This document shows positions 28,954 to 38,815 of a stretch of DNA of 64,000 nt, one piece after another. The DNA lies in contig NZ_NWQK01000003.1 in assembly GCF_002817655.1 (NCBI RefSeq), positions 1-64,000 on the forward strand, written 5' to 3'. A model generated the notes under the pieces. The model worked only from the letters and a program-made list of their open reading frames with translations. It was not told the origin of the DNA and ran no database searches. Both the position numbers and the translations under genes were made by a program. The DNA comes from Candidatus Chlamydia corallus (lineage in GTDB: Bacteria > Chlamydiota > Chlamydiia > Chlamydiales > Chlamydiaceae). Position 1 is the stretch's first letter. Every line of letters begins with the position of its first letter.

Positions 28954-30318
28954 TCAGGAAGGCACCTTTTCTTGAATTTGAACAGGGACCTCCTCTTCTG
29001 TTTGAGGTTGAGCGAAGATTTTTTTCGTCAGTGGATGGACTGTTGTGTTTAGTAAGCCTTTAAAGGTTGAATTATAGGTTGTTAAATTCTCCAGGAAAGT
29101 CGCTAGAGTCGTTGATTCCCTACGGATCGTTTTAAACTGATCTAAATTAAGGAGAGTCAGCAAAGGGAGAAAAGCTTCGCTTTTTCTATTAATTAGGCCT
29201 TGTGTGTAGAGATTTCCAATTAGAGACGCCAACTCCATGTTTTGAGATTGTCCTATGTAGTCTGAATTCAGGGAACAGAGGTTTTCCCATAAATTACATG
29301 GGACTGTTTTGATTAGGGACATCTGTTTCCAAGAGTACTGATGCTTAAAAATAAAAAACAGCATCTTGTAGAATGCATTTTCTTCAAGAGGCGGCTCTGA
29401 TAGATTTTCATAGGATTGATACGCGGTACGATACATAGCAAAGAGCTGCTGTTTCATAGAATTTAAATCGTTATTATCAAGGTTCCACTCTCCGTTTAAT
29501 GCTGCATACTTAAGATATCGAAAAGTATTTTGGGTCAAGACTCTAGCTAAAACTAGTGTATGTAGATTCAGAATGGAGGGATTAGCTTGTTTAAAACCTA
29601 AGGGAATAAACCAATAGATAGGAAGCATTTCTTTTTTTACATAATCCCGAATTTCTTCTTCTGTAGAGCTGTCACTACTTCTCTTCATTCCATAAAGTTC
29701 TATAACGTTGCTACCAGAAGAAATAAACTCCCCCAGCCAAAAAAATGGATAAAGCTTTTGTAATAGCTCTTTCAAAGGAGGGAAAAGAGGACGGGAATGA
29801 GCGGCGCTTTTCAGTCTTTTAAGAGCAGCAGCACGGATCTCGTTTTTTATGCGCGAGATACCGCCGAATGCATCTATTTTACATTGTAGCGACTCGGGTA
29901 AACAATAATTTTCGTCTGACTGAATTTCAGAATGCAATTTATTTAGAAAATCAATAAAAAACATGAGTTCGTTAAGATTCGGTTTAGCCTCTAAAATAAA
30001 ATCAGAAACAAAATTAGGATAACGTGGCCTAATTTCTTTTAAGAGGTCTTCAGGAAGTAGTTGTTCTTTTGATGGAATAACGGGTTTGACTTTTTTTATC
30101 CCTAGGATCAAACCTATCAAGGCAATTAATAATCCCAATCCCAACAGCACTCCGCTTATAATACAGGAAATTGGAGCCGCCGCACACAAGAAAGCTAGCA
30201 AGGCGCCCAAAATTAAGATGGCGCTGACCGCAATATGGATAATGGTCGAATTTTTTATTTCAAAATAATAGCTGCCAATACAACTATTGTGAATCACGGG
30301 GGAAGTCATATTGCTCAT
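28954..30318 (-). CDS. Inc-like family paralogue 3 (DUF1389-like)
   Basis: A 454-residue protein. ATG 30318 was chosen because TTAGGG lies 5 bp upstream and the start aligns with paralogue 2; the frame is open to GTG 30324. Hydrophobic segments lie near residues 29-50 and 55-78. The family landmarks are more diverged: YPFFWLGEFISSGSN, PIYWFIPLGFKQANPSI and LWENLCSLNSD. The N-terminal Cys cluster is reduced (NSCIGSYYFEIKNST). It is the longest member and carries an extra Lys/Arg/Ser/Glu-rich insert before the PIYWF landmark. Function unknown. Confidence 0.65.
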   Translation of the reverse strand: MSNMTSPVIHNSCIGSYYFEIKNSTIIHIAVSAILILGALLAFLCAAAPISCIISGVLLGLGLLIALIGLILGIKKVKPVIPSKEQLLPEDLLKEIRPRYPNFVSDFILEAKPNLNELMFFIDFLNKLHSEIQSDENYCLPESLQCKIDAFGGISRIKNEIRAAALKRLKSAAHSRPLFPPLKELLQKLYPFFWLGEFISSGSNVIELYGMKRSSDSSTEEEIRDYVKKEMLPIYWFIPLGFKQANPSILNLHTLVLARVLTQNTFRYLKYAALNGEWNLDNNDLNSMKQQLFAMYRTAYQSYENLSEPPLEENAFYKMLFFIFKHQYSWKQMSLIKTVPCNLWENLCSLNSDYIGQSQNMELASLIGNLYTQGLINRKSEAFLPLLTLLNLDQFKTIRRESTTLATFLENLTTYNSTFKGLLNTTVHPLTKKIFAQPQTEEEVPVQIQEKVPS

Positions 30319-30608
30319 AAGCACCCTAAGTCAGTTAGTTTAAATATTATATCGTAAATTCAAAAAAAACTCTTGTTAATAGATATTTTTATTTTTCAAT
30401 TTTTATTGAAACCGCCTTGTATTGTTTGTGGAGAGTTTTTATTAAAAATAAATTTTACAGGAAGGGTAGCTAAAGAACTTGTTAATCTTTTTAAAGATGA
30501 GCCGTTGATTTAATAATAAAAAATTTTTAAAACATTAAGTGGTTAGAATTGACCCAATTGTACAGAGCTTGTTGAAGAAAGAAAGTTACAAATAGAGAGC
30601 CTATTCTT

Positions 30609-31868
30609 CTATTTTTTTTTCTCTAGAGTAAACATTTTCGAATTGAAATTATACTGGGGCATCTCAGAGGTTCGCAGTTTATTTTCCTTGTTACGAACAA
30701 GTTGCCATCGTTTTAACAGATTTTGATGTTGCCTTGTCATTGAGCATATATTCTGAATAAGAGCAGTCGCTGGATAAAGAGGACTCTTTTTCCCCTTCTC
30801 TACTAAGTCGTTGAATTCTTCCCATGTGAGGAAGTCTACGCCAGCTTCGTAGTTTGGGGACTGTGGATTAAGCATGTTTGTTTCAGTAATCAAAAAGCCT
30901 CCAAATGCTGCCATTGAACAGTGACCCTTTGATCTATCGAACTGACAAAATATTTTCCAATTTTCTGGGTCTAAAAGTTGAATCATCAGAGCTTGCTCCC
31001 AAGTCATGCTATGAGAAAAGAAAAGGAATAAGAATTGTGAGATTCCTGCAAGGTCTTTCTGAAAAGTCATGCTGTAAGGGACTTCCTTATTAAGTTTAGA
31101 GCTTTTGAATTGCCTGAATATTTCTTCGCAGATCTTTTTTACAACGGGAACATTCCACTTATTTTTACATGCTTGGTTACTTAGGATGGCATAATCTTTT
31201 TCTGAGATTAAACTAAGTAAAGGGCGTGTAAATGGGTGAAAAATGGTGGTATATCCTCTATGAAATGCCAAAGGTCCAAGTAAACCATAAATTTTTTGTT
31301 CGGCACTTAATGCAGGTTCTTGGCCAACACATTCCGTTTTACTTATAAAATGGAAGAGCCAGTGTAGGGGGCAGTAGCGAAGGAGAATGTCTTCGAAATT
31401 GGGAAAGGGAGTCAGATCTATAGCCTCTAGAATCTCGATTCCAAAAGCCTCTGCTTTTTTATTTAAACGAGGGGGTAAGTTCGAGTCGCTTTTCCAACAG
31501 CTAATAAATATTTTTAATTCATCAACAGTTAGGGATTGTGCTTTTACAAAATCAAAAACTTTTCGAGGATAGCGATTATAAATAATATTGAGAAGTTGGT
31601 TAGAAATAGGTGCAACTTTGGTTGGTTTAGCTAGAGCCATGACTAGGGTTACAATCAAGACGGTGATCGCAGCTAAAGCTAAAGTTCCTCCAACAGCATA
31701 GCTAATAGGGGCGGACAGGAAAACAAAAGTAAGTGCACTAGTAAGAGCCAGGAAAATCCCAAGAATTAGTTGGATAATTGTTCTATTTTTTAAAGAACAG
31801 GATATGCAGGATTCGCAATTATTTTTTAAAAATGTGTGCGGAATTGACGTTAGGGAATTACAATTCAT
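30609..31868 (-). CDS. Inc-like family paralogue 4 (DUF1389-like)
   Basis: A 419-residue protein from ATG 31868, whose N-terminus (IPHTFLKNNCESCISCSL) aligns with paralogue 2. A longer start at ATG 31907 is possible. However, its apparent ribosome site is the T-tail of the terminator behind the translocase gene, so the shorter start is preferred. Two hydrophobic segments lie near 32-55 and 58-80, followed by landmarks CPLHWLFHFIS, YGLLGPLAFHRGYTTIF and NWKIFCQFDRSKG. The C-terminal end is basic. Function unknown. Confidence 0.65.
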   Translation of the reverse strand: MNCNSLTSIPHTFLKNNCESCISCSLKNRTIIQLILGIFLALTSALTFVFLSAPISYAVGGTLALAAITVLIVTLVMALAKPTKVAPISNQLLNIIYNRYPRKVFDFVKAQSLTVDELKIFISCWKSDSNLPPRLNKKAEAFGIEILEAIDLTPFPNFEDILLRYCPLHWLFHFISKTECVGQEPALSAEQKIYGLLGPLAFHRGYTTIFHPFTRPLLSLISEKDYAILSNQACKNKWNVPVVKKICEEIFRQFKSSKLNKEVPYSMTFQKDLAGISQFLFLFFSHSMTWEQALMIQLLDPENWKIFCQFDRSKGHCSMAAFGGFLITETNMLNPQSPNYEAGVDFLTWEEFNDLVEKGKKSPLYPATALIQNICSMTRQHQNLLKRWQLVRNKENKLRTSEMPQYNFNSKMFTLEKKK

Positions 31869-31907
31869 AGTACAACTTGAATTTAGGAGTAAATAATCGG
31901 GCAACAT

Positions 31908-31942
31908 AAAAAATCCCTATCTACTAAAAGTAGGTAGGGATT
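31908..31942 (-). terminator. Intrinsic terminator of the ATP/ADP translocase gene
   Basis: A 13-bp stem (31912-31924 with 31930-31942, one wobble pair) with a 5-base loop is followed on the minus strand by a run of T. It lies 22 bp beyond the translocase stop and just upstream of Inc-like paralogue 4. Confidence 0.85.
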
Positions 31943-31964
31943 GATCAGAATAAGAAGAGAAACT

Positions 31965-33551
31965 TTATGAAGAAGCCGAAGCTGTAGCTGAATCTTCTTG
32001 AGTTCTTGTTTGAATTGATGCAGCTTCTTCTTGAGCAACTTCTTGTTCTTTAAGAGCAGACTGGACTAAGAATAGTTTGTTTAACTTAGTTGCAGAAACC
32101 AGCCAAATAGCAATAATGAAAAGAAGAATGACTGCAAGATAGGGAGTCATAGCTCCAATACTTCCACAGATAACGAGTAGCCCTTGTTGAATTAGGGCTC
32201 CTCCTGATTTTCCGAATCGAGCAGCAACTACATCAATAGCAGCCTTCCCTTTAACTTTTTGCTCTTGATCAAGAGGAATGTAGGCCATTTCTTTAGTCGA
32301 ATCAAAGAGAGCATATTTTGTAGATTTCGAAAGGATATTTTGGATTGCCCCGACAATGACAGCTAGCATTAGTGGTGTTGTACCAAACATAGCGACCAGT
32401 CCAGAGGCTTGACCCCTAAAAATGACGAGAGCGAAGAAAACAATCCCTGTCAGGAGAACCATCACAGGAGTGACTAGAGCACCAGTTAACCATCCAAATT
32501 TACGGATAACATTGCCCCCAACAAATAGCATAATAAATACAGATACTACGCCAGTCCAAAAGGAGAAATTCCCCATGAACTCGCTATAATCATTCATATT
32601 AGGATACTGCATTTTAAGCTGACTTTTCCAAGTCACTTCGATTAAGTTAATGCAAATGCCATAGGAGATAACCAAGAGAGCTAGTAGAAGAATATAAGGA
32701 GATTTAGCCAGATAGAGGAAGCTATCTTTCATATTCATTTTAGGTTTAGCACCTTTTTTGGCTTTCTGCATTTCTTCTGGATTATAAAAGCGAGGATCTG
32801 TGAGAACATGTCTGTTGATCCACCAATAGCTTGCCATAAGGATAAGCCCAGAGACAATAGTCATGGTCATTAAAATGCGTAGAGAGAATCCCCATGGATC
32901 TACTCCCTCGGAAACAGTAGCTCTAAGTTTGGAAGCCCAAACAATAGCACGACCAGAAGCCAATAAAGCAACGTTCGCTCCAATACCAAAAAGAGCATAA
33001 AAGCGTTTTGCTTCATGAATTTTAGTAATTTCATTAGCAAATCCCCAGAACATTAGAGATAGCATAACACTTCCCCAGAGTTCTGCGAGAACGTAAAATG
33101 CAGCAAATGTCCAGTTGCGTAAAATAGCAACTAGTCCTAGTAAGCCTGAGGGGAGGGTAGCTTGTAGGCGATCAGCAAAATCTGTGGGGTGTAAAGCATT
33201 TCGCAAAGGATAAATCACAGTTGGGAACAAAGCGAAAAAAAGTAAAAATGGGGTTACCACTGTGTAAAATAAAGATTGTTTACTTAAAATGTTACTTAGC
33301 TTTGCATAAATAAGCATAAAGATAACGGCGCAGGGGACAACAAGCCAGAACTTGATGAAAGGAATGGCCTCTGCACCAGAGCCAGGAGCTCCGACAATAA
33401 GAGTGTCTTTTGTATCGCGTAACACCGTATAGTTAAATGTAATACAGAAGAACATTAGGAACATTGGCAAAACTTTCTTCAGCTCGTGCGCGTGTATTGG
33501 CCATAGGAAAGAGCGCAATTTTCCAAAAGGTTTTTCTTCGGTTTTTGTCAT
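31965..33551 (-). CDS. npt1: ATP/ADP translocase
   Basis: Nucleotide transport protein of the plastid/Chlamydia type (528 residues), exchanging host ATP for bacterial ADP across the inner membrane. About twelve hydrophobic segments span residues 25-500. The family segments FNYTVLRDTKDTLIVGAPGSGAE-type at the N-terminus and NEITKIHEAKRFYALFGIGANVAL in the middle are present. The C-terminus is an acidic, Ala-, Ser- and Thr-rich tail. It is a hallmark gene of energy parasitism in obligate intracellular bacteria. Chlamydiae usually have a second paralogue elsewhere with different specificity, and the exact substrate pair cannot be read here. Terminated by the hairpin at 31908-31942. Confidence 0.95.
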   Translation of the reverse strand: MTKTEEKPFGKLRSFLWPIHAHELKKVLPMFLMFFCITFNYTVLRDTKDTLIVGAPGSGAEAIPFIKFWLVVPCAVIFMLIYAKLSNILSKQSLFYTVVTPFLLFFALFPTVIYPLRNALHPTDFADRLQATLPSGLLGLVAILRNWTFAAFYVLAELWGSVMLSLMFWGFANEITKIHEAKRFYALFGIGANVALLASGRAIVWASKLRATVSEGVDPWGFSLRILMTMTIVSGLILMASYWWINRHVLTDPRFYNPEEMQKAKKGAKPKMNMKDSFLYLAKSPYILLLALLVISYGICINLIEVTWKSQLKMQYPNMNDYSEFMGNFSFWTGVVSVFIMLFVGGNVIRKFGWLTGALVTPVMVLLTGIVFFALVIFRGQASGLVAMFGTTPLMLAVIVGAIQNILSKSTKYALFDSTKEMAYIPLDQEQKVKGKAAIDVVAARFGKSGGALIQQGLLVICGSIGAMTPYLAVILLFIIAIWLVSATKLNKLFLVQSALKEQEVAQEEAASIQTRTQEDSATASASS

Positions 33552-33709
33552 ATTTTACCCTCTGAAATACTTTTATTTTCTATTCTGATAGTTTTTAATT
33601 TCGTTGTGGATTAGCTTAAACCGTTTCCATTTCGAAAGACCTTATAATATACCATCTTTTTGCTCTATTGACAAGAGGAAAGGGGTGTCTCTAAGGGATA
33701 AAACTTCTT

Positions 33710-33734
33710 AGGCGACTTTATTGCCAAGTCGCCT
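33710..33734 (-). terminator. Hairpin downstream of the conserved chlamydial gene at 33753
   Basis: A 9-bp stem (33710-33718 with 33726-33734) with a 7-base loop lies 19 bp past the stop of the minus-strand gene. The T-run after it on the minus strand is short, so a terminator is likely but not certain. Confidence 0.6.
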
Positions 33735-33752
33735 ATAAAATTTATTTTTTAA

Positions 33753-34259
33753 TTAAACGAAAGGAGAGGCGGTTTCAAGGTTGGGAGAGCTTACTGCTTT
33801 TACAGCTTCCACGTAGGCATTCCATAACTCTACGCTCACTATGCCGTTGCGAATAGAACGAATTAACTCTCTTTTTAAAGAGGTCAACGGCTTTTTAGGG
33901 CTAAAACGAGCTAAGAGATCTTTATCTCCAACTTGTCTTGCCAATTCTAAAACACGTTCAATATCTGTTTTAGTAAAATTAATAAAGTCTCGACGTTTTT
34001 TAGAACCTCTAGGAGCTCTGGGCTTAGGATTAATTGTACGTGGAGTCTCCGATTCTAAAATAAATGTTTTTAACATTTTTAAGAGTTGCTCAGGAGCAGC
34101 GCTTTTCATTTTCTTTAGAGTAAAATGATGCATATAACCGCCACTAGGGCCTGGCAGATAGCGACATAGATCATTTTCTTTGTTTCCGCAGACTTTTTTA
34201 ATAGCTTTGCCGATCAATTTGTCTATTTCTTCTTTTATATTTGATTGTTCTACGGCCAT
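33753..34259 (-). CDS. Conserved chlamydial protein (CT066-like)
   Basis: A 168-residue soluble, basic protein. ATG 34259 is preferred over GTG 34268 because of the AGGTGGG just upstream. The protein has a Lys-rich core (PRAPRGSKKRRDFINFTKTDI) and helical segments at both ends, with no membrane segment. I recall a chlamydial conserved protein of similar position between the ATP/ADP translocase and the ytg operon (CT066). No domain is recognisable. A nucleic-acid role is possible given the basic charge, but this is only a guess. Divergent from the ytg operon. Confidence 0.75.
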   Translation of the reverse strand: MAVEQSNIKEEIDKLIGKAIKKVCGNKENDLCRYLPGPSGGYMHHFTLKKMKSAAPEQLLKMLKTFILESETPRTINPKPRAPRGSKKRRDFINFTKTDIERVLELARQVGDKDLLARFSPKKPLTSLKRELIRSIRNGIVSVELWNAYVEAVKAVSSPNLETASPFV

Positions 34260-34760
34260 GAAACCCACCTTTTATAATTGATGCTTACATATTTTATAAG
34301 AAAGAATGTGGCATACTTTCAATTTAATGTTTAGAGAAATAAAATTAAAGCGCTGTTTAATCAATCAGCGAACATAAGTTATATTGCAATTTCTCCTTTT
34401 TGCAATATTTTTCCTCTCAGGATCTTTTTGTTTCTTAACAAAACTCAAAAAATAAAAATCATAAAGCAAAGAAGATTTTTTCTATAACATTTTATTTTCT
34501 CATAAAACAAACGAATTTTCTAATTTTCTTAAACTATCCTCAACAAAAATATTTCTTTCGTTTCTATTAGTTGTGTTTCTTGAAGAATAAAATATCTTTT
34601 GAATGGAACTTATTTTTCTGTTATTTTCCTCTTTCGTTAGTTTCTGGGACCAAAATATAAATAATAAATCTTTTAGATAAGGTGATAGCTTTGATGTTTA
34701 ATTTGGCTCTTTAAGTGGTTTGTAATGAAGTTTAAAAATGTCTCTGGAGGGGAGATGCGA
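34260..34760. promoter_or_regulatory. Long AT-rich divergent leader of the ytg metal operon
   Basis: About 500 bp between the divergent conserved gene and ytgA, strongly AT-rich with no gene. In C. trachomatis the ytg operon is controlled by the iron-dependent repressor YtgR, encoded as the C-terminal part of ytgC. The operator would be expected here, but I could not pick out a specific site by eye. Confidence 0.45.
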
Positions 34761-35732
34761 ATGACATATATAGTTAAAGTAATGCGTTGGGTTTGCTGTT
34801 TGGCTGCATGTGGTATGATTTTTGGGTGTACAAATCCTCAACGTCAGCATCCAGATTCACGTCCTTGTGTGCTATCCATGAATCGCATGATTTATGATTG
34901 TGTTGAAAGAATTATCGGGGATAGACTTACTAATCTTGTTTTGATTGAAGGATCACTAGATCCTCATTTGTATGAGATGGTCAAGGGAGATGAGGATAAG
35001 ATTGCTGCAAGTGCTGTAATTTTTTGTAATGGTCTTGGTCTAGAGCATACGTTAAGTTTGCGAAAGCATATAGAAAATAATCCCAATAGTATTAATTTAG
35101 GGGAGCGTTTGATAGCTCGTGGGGTATTTGTTCCTCTAGAAGAAGATGGCATTTGTGACCCTCATATCTGGATGGATCTTTCTATTTGGAAGGAAGCGGT
35201 CATAGAAATCACAGAAGTTCTTTGTGAAAAGTTTCCTGAATCGTCTGACGAATTTAAAGCAAATGCTAAAGAACTTGTGCATGAAATGCTTATGTTAGAT
35301 TTTTGGGCGAAAGAATGTTTGAGGACAGTTCCCAAAAATTCACGGTATCTTGTCTCTGGTCATAATGCGTTCAGTTACTTCACACGTCGTTATTTGGCTA
35401 CTCCTGAAGAAGTGGATTCTGGAGAATGGAGGTCCCGTTGTATTTCTCCTGAGGGTCTATCTCCAGAAGCTCAAATCAGTGTTCGTGATATTATGGCAGT
35501 TGTAGATTATATTAATGAGCATAATGTCCAAGTAGTTTTCCCTGAGGATACTTTGAATCAAGATGCTTTAAAAAAAATTGTTTCCTCTCTCAAGAAAAAT
35601 CATTTGGTCCGCCTAGCTAAAAAATCACTGTATAGTGATAATGTGGACGACAATTATTTTAGTACCTTTAAACATAATGTCTGCCTTATTACTGAAGAAT
35701 TAGGGGGAGTTGTTATTGAATTACAAGAATGA
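34761..35732 (+). CDS. ytgA: Metal-binding lipoprotein of the Ytg ABC transporter
   Basis: Periplasmic metal-binding lipoprotein of the TroA/ZnuA type, 323 residues. The signal peptide ends in a lipobox-like GMIFGC. Ligand residues fall in the family pattern: His in DPHLYEMVKGDEDK, His in DPHIWMDLS, His in VSGHNAF, and the acidic residue in FPEDTLN. It feeds the permeases YtgC and YtgD and ATPase YtgB; iron and manganese are the likely substrates. ATG 34761 was chosen because GGAGG lies about 10 bp upstream. ATG 34725 is an in-frame alternative. The operon continues as ytgB, overlapping this gene's end. Confidence 0.92.
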   Translation: MTYIVKVMRWVCCLAACGMIFGCTNPQRQHPDSRPCVLSMNRMIYDCVERIIGDRLTNLVLIEGSLDPHLYEMVKGDEDKIAASAVIFCNGLGLEHTLSLRKHIENNPNSINLGERLIARGVFVPLEEDGICDPHIWMDLSIWKEAVIEITEVLCEKFPESSDEFKANAKELVHEMLMLDFWAKECLRTVPKNSRYLVSGHNAFSYFTRRYLATPEEVDSGEWRSRCISPEGLSPEAQISVRDIMAVVDYINEHNVQVVFPEDTLNQDALKKIVSSLKKNHLVRLAKKSLYSDNVDDNYFSTFKHNVCLITEELGGVVIELQE

Positions 35733-36495
35733 GACTTTCTGGTCTGTACACAACCTTTGTGTAAACTATGAACATGCGGCCGTTCTTTATCACGTATCCT
35801 TTTCTTTGGGGAAAGGGTCTTTAACCGCTATTTTAGGTCCTAATGGAGCTGGTAAAAGCACTCTTTTAAAGGCTTCGTTAGGTTTAGTCAAGCCCTCTTC
35901 AGGGGCTATTTATTTTTTTAATCAAAAATTTAAAAAGGTACGTCAGCGCATAGCTTATATGCCTCAGAGAGCTAGCGTAGATTGGGATTTTCCCATGACT
36001 GTCTTAGATTTAGTCCTTATGGGTTGCTACAGCTATAAAGGCATGTGGGCGCGAATTTCTTTGGACGATCGAAGGGAAGCCCTTAATATCTTAGAAAGAG
36101 TTGGTTTAGAATCTTTAGCAGATAGGCAAATAGGACAGCTCTCAGGAGGACAGCAGCAAAGAGCATTTTTAGCACGTGCTTTGATGCAAAAAGCAGATTT
36201 ATATCTTATGGACGAGCTGTTTTCTGCTATTGATATGGCTTCGTTTAAGACATCTGTAGAGGTCTTGCGTGAGCTTCGAGATCAAGGAAAGACCATAGTT
36301 GTTGTTCATCATGACCTGAGTCACGTACGTCAGCTATTTGATCATGTAGTTTTATTGAATAAGCGTTTGATTTGTTGTGGTCCTACTGATGAGTGTCTGA
36401 ATGGAGATACCATTTTCCAAACATATGGTTGTGAAATTGAACTTTTGGAACATACCTTGAAACTCTCTCGAGGAAAACAATTTGGAGCGTGTTGA
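35716..36495 (+). CDS. ytgB: ATPase subunit of the Ytg metal transporter
   Basis: ABC ATPase of 259 residues. Walker A is GPNGAGKST, the signature is LSGGQQQR, and the Walker B region is [11 protein letters not shown], followed by the HHDLSHV switch His. The usual Pro after the catalytic Glu is Leu here. The start is TTG 35716 (7 bp after GGGGGAG), within the 3' end of ytgA, giving translational coupling; TTG 35710 is close and cannot be excluded. It energises YtgC and YtgD. Confidence 0.92.
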   Translation: MNYKNETFWSVHNLCVNYEHAAVLYHVSFSLGKGSLTAILGPNGAGKSTLLKASLGLVKPSSGAIYFFNQKFKKVRQRIAYMPQRASVDWDFPMTVLDLVLMGCYSYKGMWARISLDDRREALNILERVGLESLADRQIGQLSGGQQQRAFLARALMQKADLYLMDELFSAIDMASFKTSVEVLRELRDQGKTIVVVHHDLSHVRQLFDHVVLLNKRLICCGPTDECLNGDTIFQTYGCEIELLEHTLKLSRGKQFGAC

Positions 36496-36497
36496 CT

Positions 36498-37844
36498 ATG
36501 CTCAATTGTGTTTTTTCCGATACGATTTTCTTATCTAGTTTTTTAGCTGTCACTTTGATTTGTATGACCACAGCCTTGTGGGGGACAATTCTTTTGATTA
36601 GCAAGCAGCCTCTTTTGAGTGAGAGTTTGTCTCATGCCTCATACCCTGGGCTTTTGTTTGGGGCTTTAATGGCACAATATGTTTTTCCATCTCAAGCCTC
36701 TGTTTTTTGGATTATCTTATTTGGATGTATTGCTTCGATATTCGGTTATGGAATCATTGTCTTTCTAGGGAAAGTATGTAAACTACATAAAGACGCCGCT
36801 CTTTGTTTTGTTCTTGTGGTATTTTTTGCTCTTGGAGTTATTTTAGCCAGTTATGTGAAGGAAAGCAGCCCTACACTATATAATCGAATTAATGCCTATC
36901 TCTATGGGCAAGCAGCAACTTTAGGTTTTCTTGAAGCTGCATTAGCTGCTGTAGTGTTTTGTGTTTCGTTACTTGCTTTATGGTGGTGGTATCGACAAAT
37001 TGTTGTGACTACCTTTGATAAGGACTTTGCTGTTACTTGTGGTTTAAAGACTATTCTGTATGAAGCAATGAGTTTGACTTTTGTATCGCTGGTGATCGTA
37101 AGTGGTGTAAGAAGTGTAGGGATCGTTTTAATTTCTGCCATGTTTGTGGCTCCTTCTCTAGGTGCTCGTCAGCTTTCGGATCGTCTAAGTACAATTCTTA
37201 TCCTTTCTGCATGCTTTGGAGGAATTAGCGGTGCTTTAGGAAGTTATATCTCTGTAGTATTCACATGCCGTGCTGTTATAGGACAACAAGCAGTTTTTGT
37301 GACATTGCCTACGGGACCTTTAGTTGTAGTTTGTGCTGGATTATTGGCATGCATATGTTTGCTTTTTTCTCCAAAATCTGGATGGGTAATTCGTATTTTC
37401 CGTAGAAAGCATTTTTCATTTTTAAAACATCAAGAACACCTTTTGAAGGTATTTTGGCATATTTCTAATAATTATTTAGAGAATATTAGTGTCCGAGATT
37501 TTGTCTGTAGTCATAAGTATCAGGAGTATTTTAGTCCTAGGCCCTTTCCTAGGTGGAGAGTTTGGATATTAGAATGGCAAGGGTATGTAAAAAAAGAAAA
37601 AGATCGTTACCGACTCACAGAAAAAGGAAGGGGTGAGGCATTAAGGTTAGTCCGTGCTCATAGGTTATGGGAGTCCTATCTTGTTAATTCTTTGGATTTT
37701 AACAAAGAAAATGTTCACGAGTTGGCTGAGGAGATGGAACATGTTCTTACTGAAGAATTAGATAACACGCTGACAAAAATGCTAAATGACCCTTGTTATG
37801 ATCCTCATGAACAAATTATCCCAAATAAAAAAAAGGGGGTATAA
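36498..37844 (+). CDS. ytgC: Ytg permease fused to a DtxR-like repressor (YtgC-YtgR)
   Basis: A 448-residue fusion. Residues to about 290 form the polytopic ABC-3-type permease, with eight to nine hydrophobic segments and the segment [15 protein letters not shown] near the N-terminus. From about residue 308 ([17 protein letters not shown]) the sequence is a soluble winged-helix type domain resembling the metal-dependent repressors DtxR/MntR ([32 protein letters not shown] and DPHEQI near the end). In C. trachomatis this domain is released by cleavage as YtgR and represses the ytg operon with iron. The arrangement here suggests the same. The start ATG 36498 follows the ytgB stop by 2 bp. Confidence 0.92.
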   Translation: MLNCVFSDTIFLSSFLAVTLICMTTALWGTILLISKQPLLSESLSHASYPGLLFGALMAQYVFPSQASVFWIILFGCIASIFGYGIIVFLGKVCKLHKDAALCFVLVVFFALGVILASYVKESSPTLYNRINAYLYGQAATLGFLEAALAAVVFCVSLLALWWWYRQIVVTTFDKDFAVTCGLKTILYEAMSLTFVSLVIVSGVRSVGIVLISAMFVAPSLGARQLSDRLSTILILSACFGGISGALGSYISVVFTCRAVIGQQAVFVTLPTGPLVVVCAGLLACICLLFSPKSGWVIRIFRRKHFSFLKHQEHLLKVFWHISNNYLENISVRDFVCSHKYQEYFSPRPFPRWRVWILEWQGYVKKEKDRYRLTEKGRGEALRLVRAHRLWESYLVNSLDFNKENVHELAEEMEHVLTEELDNTLTKMLNDPCYDPHEQIIPNKKKGV

Positions 37845-38815
37845 TGGTTTTGGGACTTTCTCCATATTATGGAGTATCTTTTTTCGAATTTTTCTTGGTC
37901 TTTTTTTCGCGACTGTTTTCTGGGAGTCTTTTCTCTGGTTCTCTATATATTGATGATGTTCAGGTTATAGTGTTTCTTGCTATTTCGTGTTCTGGTGCAT
38001 TTGCAGGAACATTTTTAGTCTTGCGAAAGATGGCTATGTATGCTAACGCTGTCTCTCACACCGTGCTTTTTGGTTTGGTCTGTGTTTGTTTGTTTACAAA
38101 TCAACTGACTACACTCTCTTTGAGTACCCTAACTCTTGCGGCAATGGCAACAGCTGTACTTACAGGATTTCTTATTTACTTTATTCGTAATACGTTCAAA
38201 GTTTCAGAAGAGAGCAGCACTGCTCTAGTCTTTTCCTTATTATTTTCTCTTAGCCTTGTTTTACTGGTCTTTATGACAAAGAATGCTCATATAGGCACGG
38301 AGCTTGTATTAGGAAATGCCGATTCTTTAACGCAAGAAGATATTTTTCCTGTGACTACTGTTATTTTGGCTAATGCTGTGATCACTATCCTTGCATTCCG
38401 CAGTTTAGTTTGCGCTTCTTTTGACTCTGTATTCGCCTCGTCTATAGGGATACCGATTCGATTCATCGATTATTTAATTATTTTGCAACTTTCTGCATGT
38501 CTTGTAGGAGCTTTTAAGGCGGTAGGTGTATTAATGGCTCTTGCTTTTCTGATCATTCCAGGACTTATTGCTAAGATTATCGCGAAATCCATAGGGGGTC
38601 TTATGGCATGGTCTTTAATTTTTAGTATTACTACGGCATTTTCAGCTCCTGCATGTTCGAGAGCTATTCTTAGTGCTTATGGCGTGGGGCTATCAACTTC
38701 GGGGATATCTGTAGTACTGTTGACGATCATGTATATCTTGGTTAAATTTACGAGCTATTTTCGACGCAGTTTTTCTAAGCATTCCGACAAAATACATCAA
38801 GAAAGTTCGCAATAA
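37844..38815 (+). CDS. ytgD: Second permease of the Ytg metal transporter
   Basis: An ABC-3 family permease of 323 residues, with about eight to nine hydrophobic segments. The segment LRKMAMYANAVSHTVLFGLV is the family signature. The end is a short basic tail. ATG 37844 overlaps the ytgC stop by 1 bp (TAATG), the last gene of the ytgABCD operon. Pairs with YtgC to form the metal channel. Confidence 0.92.
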   Translation: MVLGLSPYYGVSFFEFFLVFFSRLFSGSLFSGSLYIDDVQVIVFLAISCSGAFAGTFLVLRKMAMYANAVSHTVLFGLVCVCLFTNQLTTLSLSTLTLAAMATAVLTGFLIYFIRNTFKVSEESSTALVFSLLFSLSLVLLVFMTKNAHIGTELVLGNADSLTQEDIFPVTTVILANAVITILAFRSLVCASFDSVFASSIGIPIRFIDYLIILQLSACLVGAFKAVGVLMALAFLIIPGLIAKIIAKSIGGLMAWSLIFSITTAFSAPACSRAILSAYGVGLSTSGISVVLLTIMYILVKFTSYFRRSFSKHSDKIHQESSQ

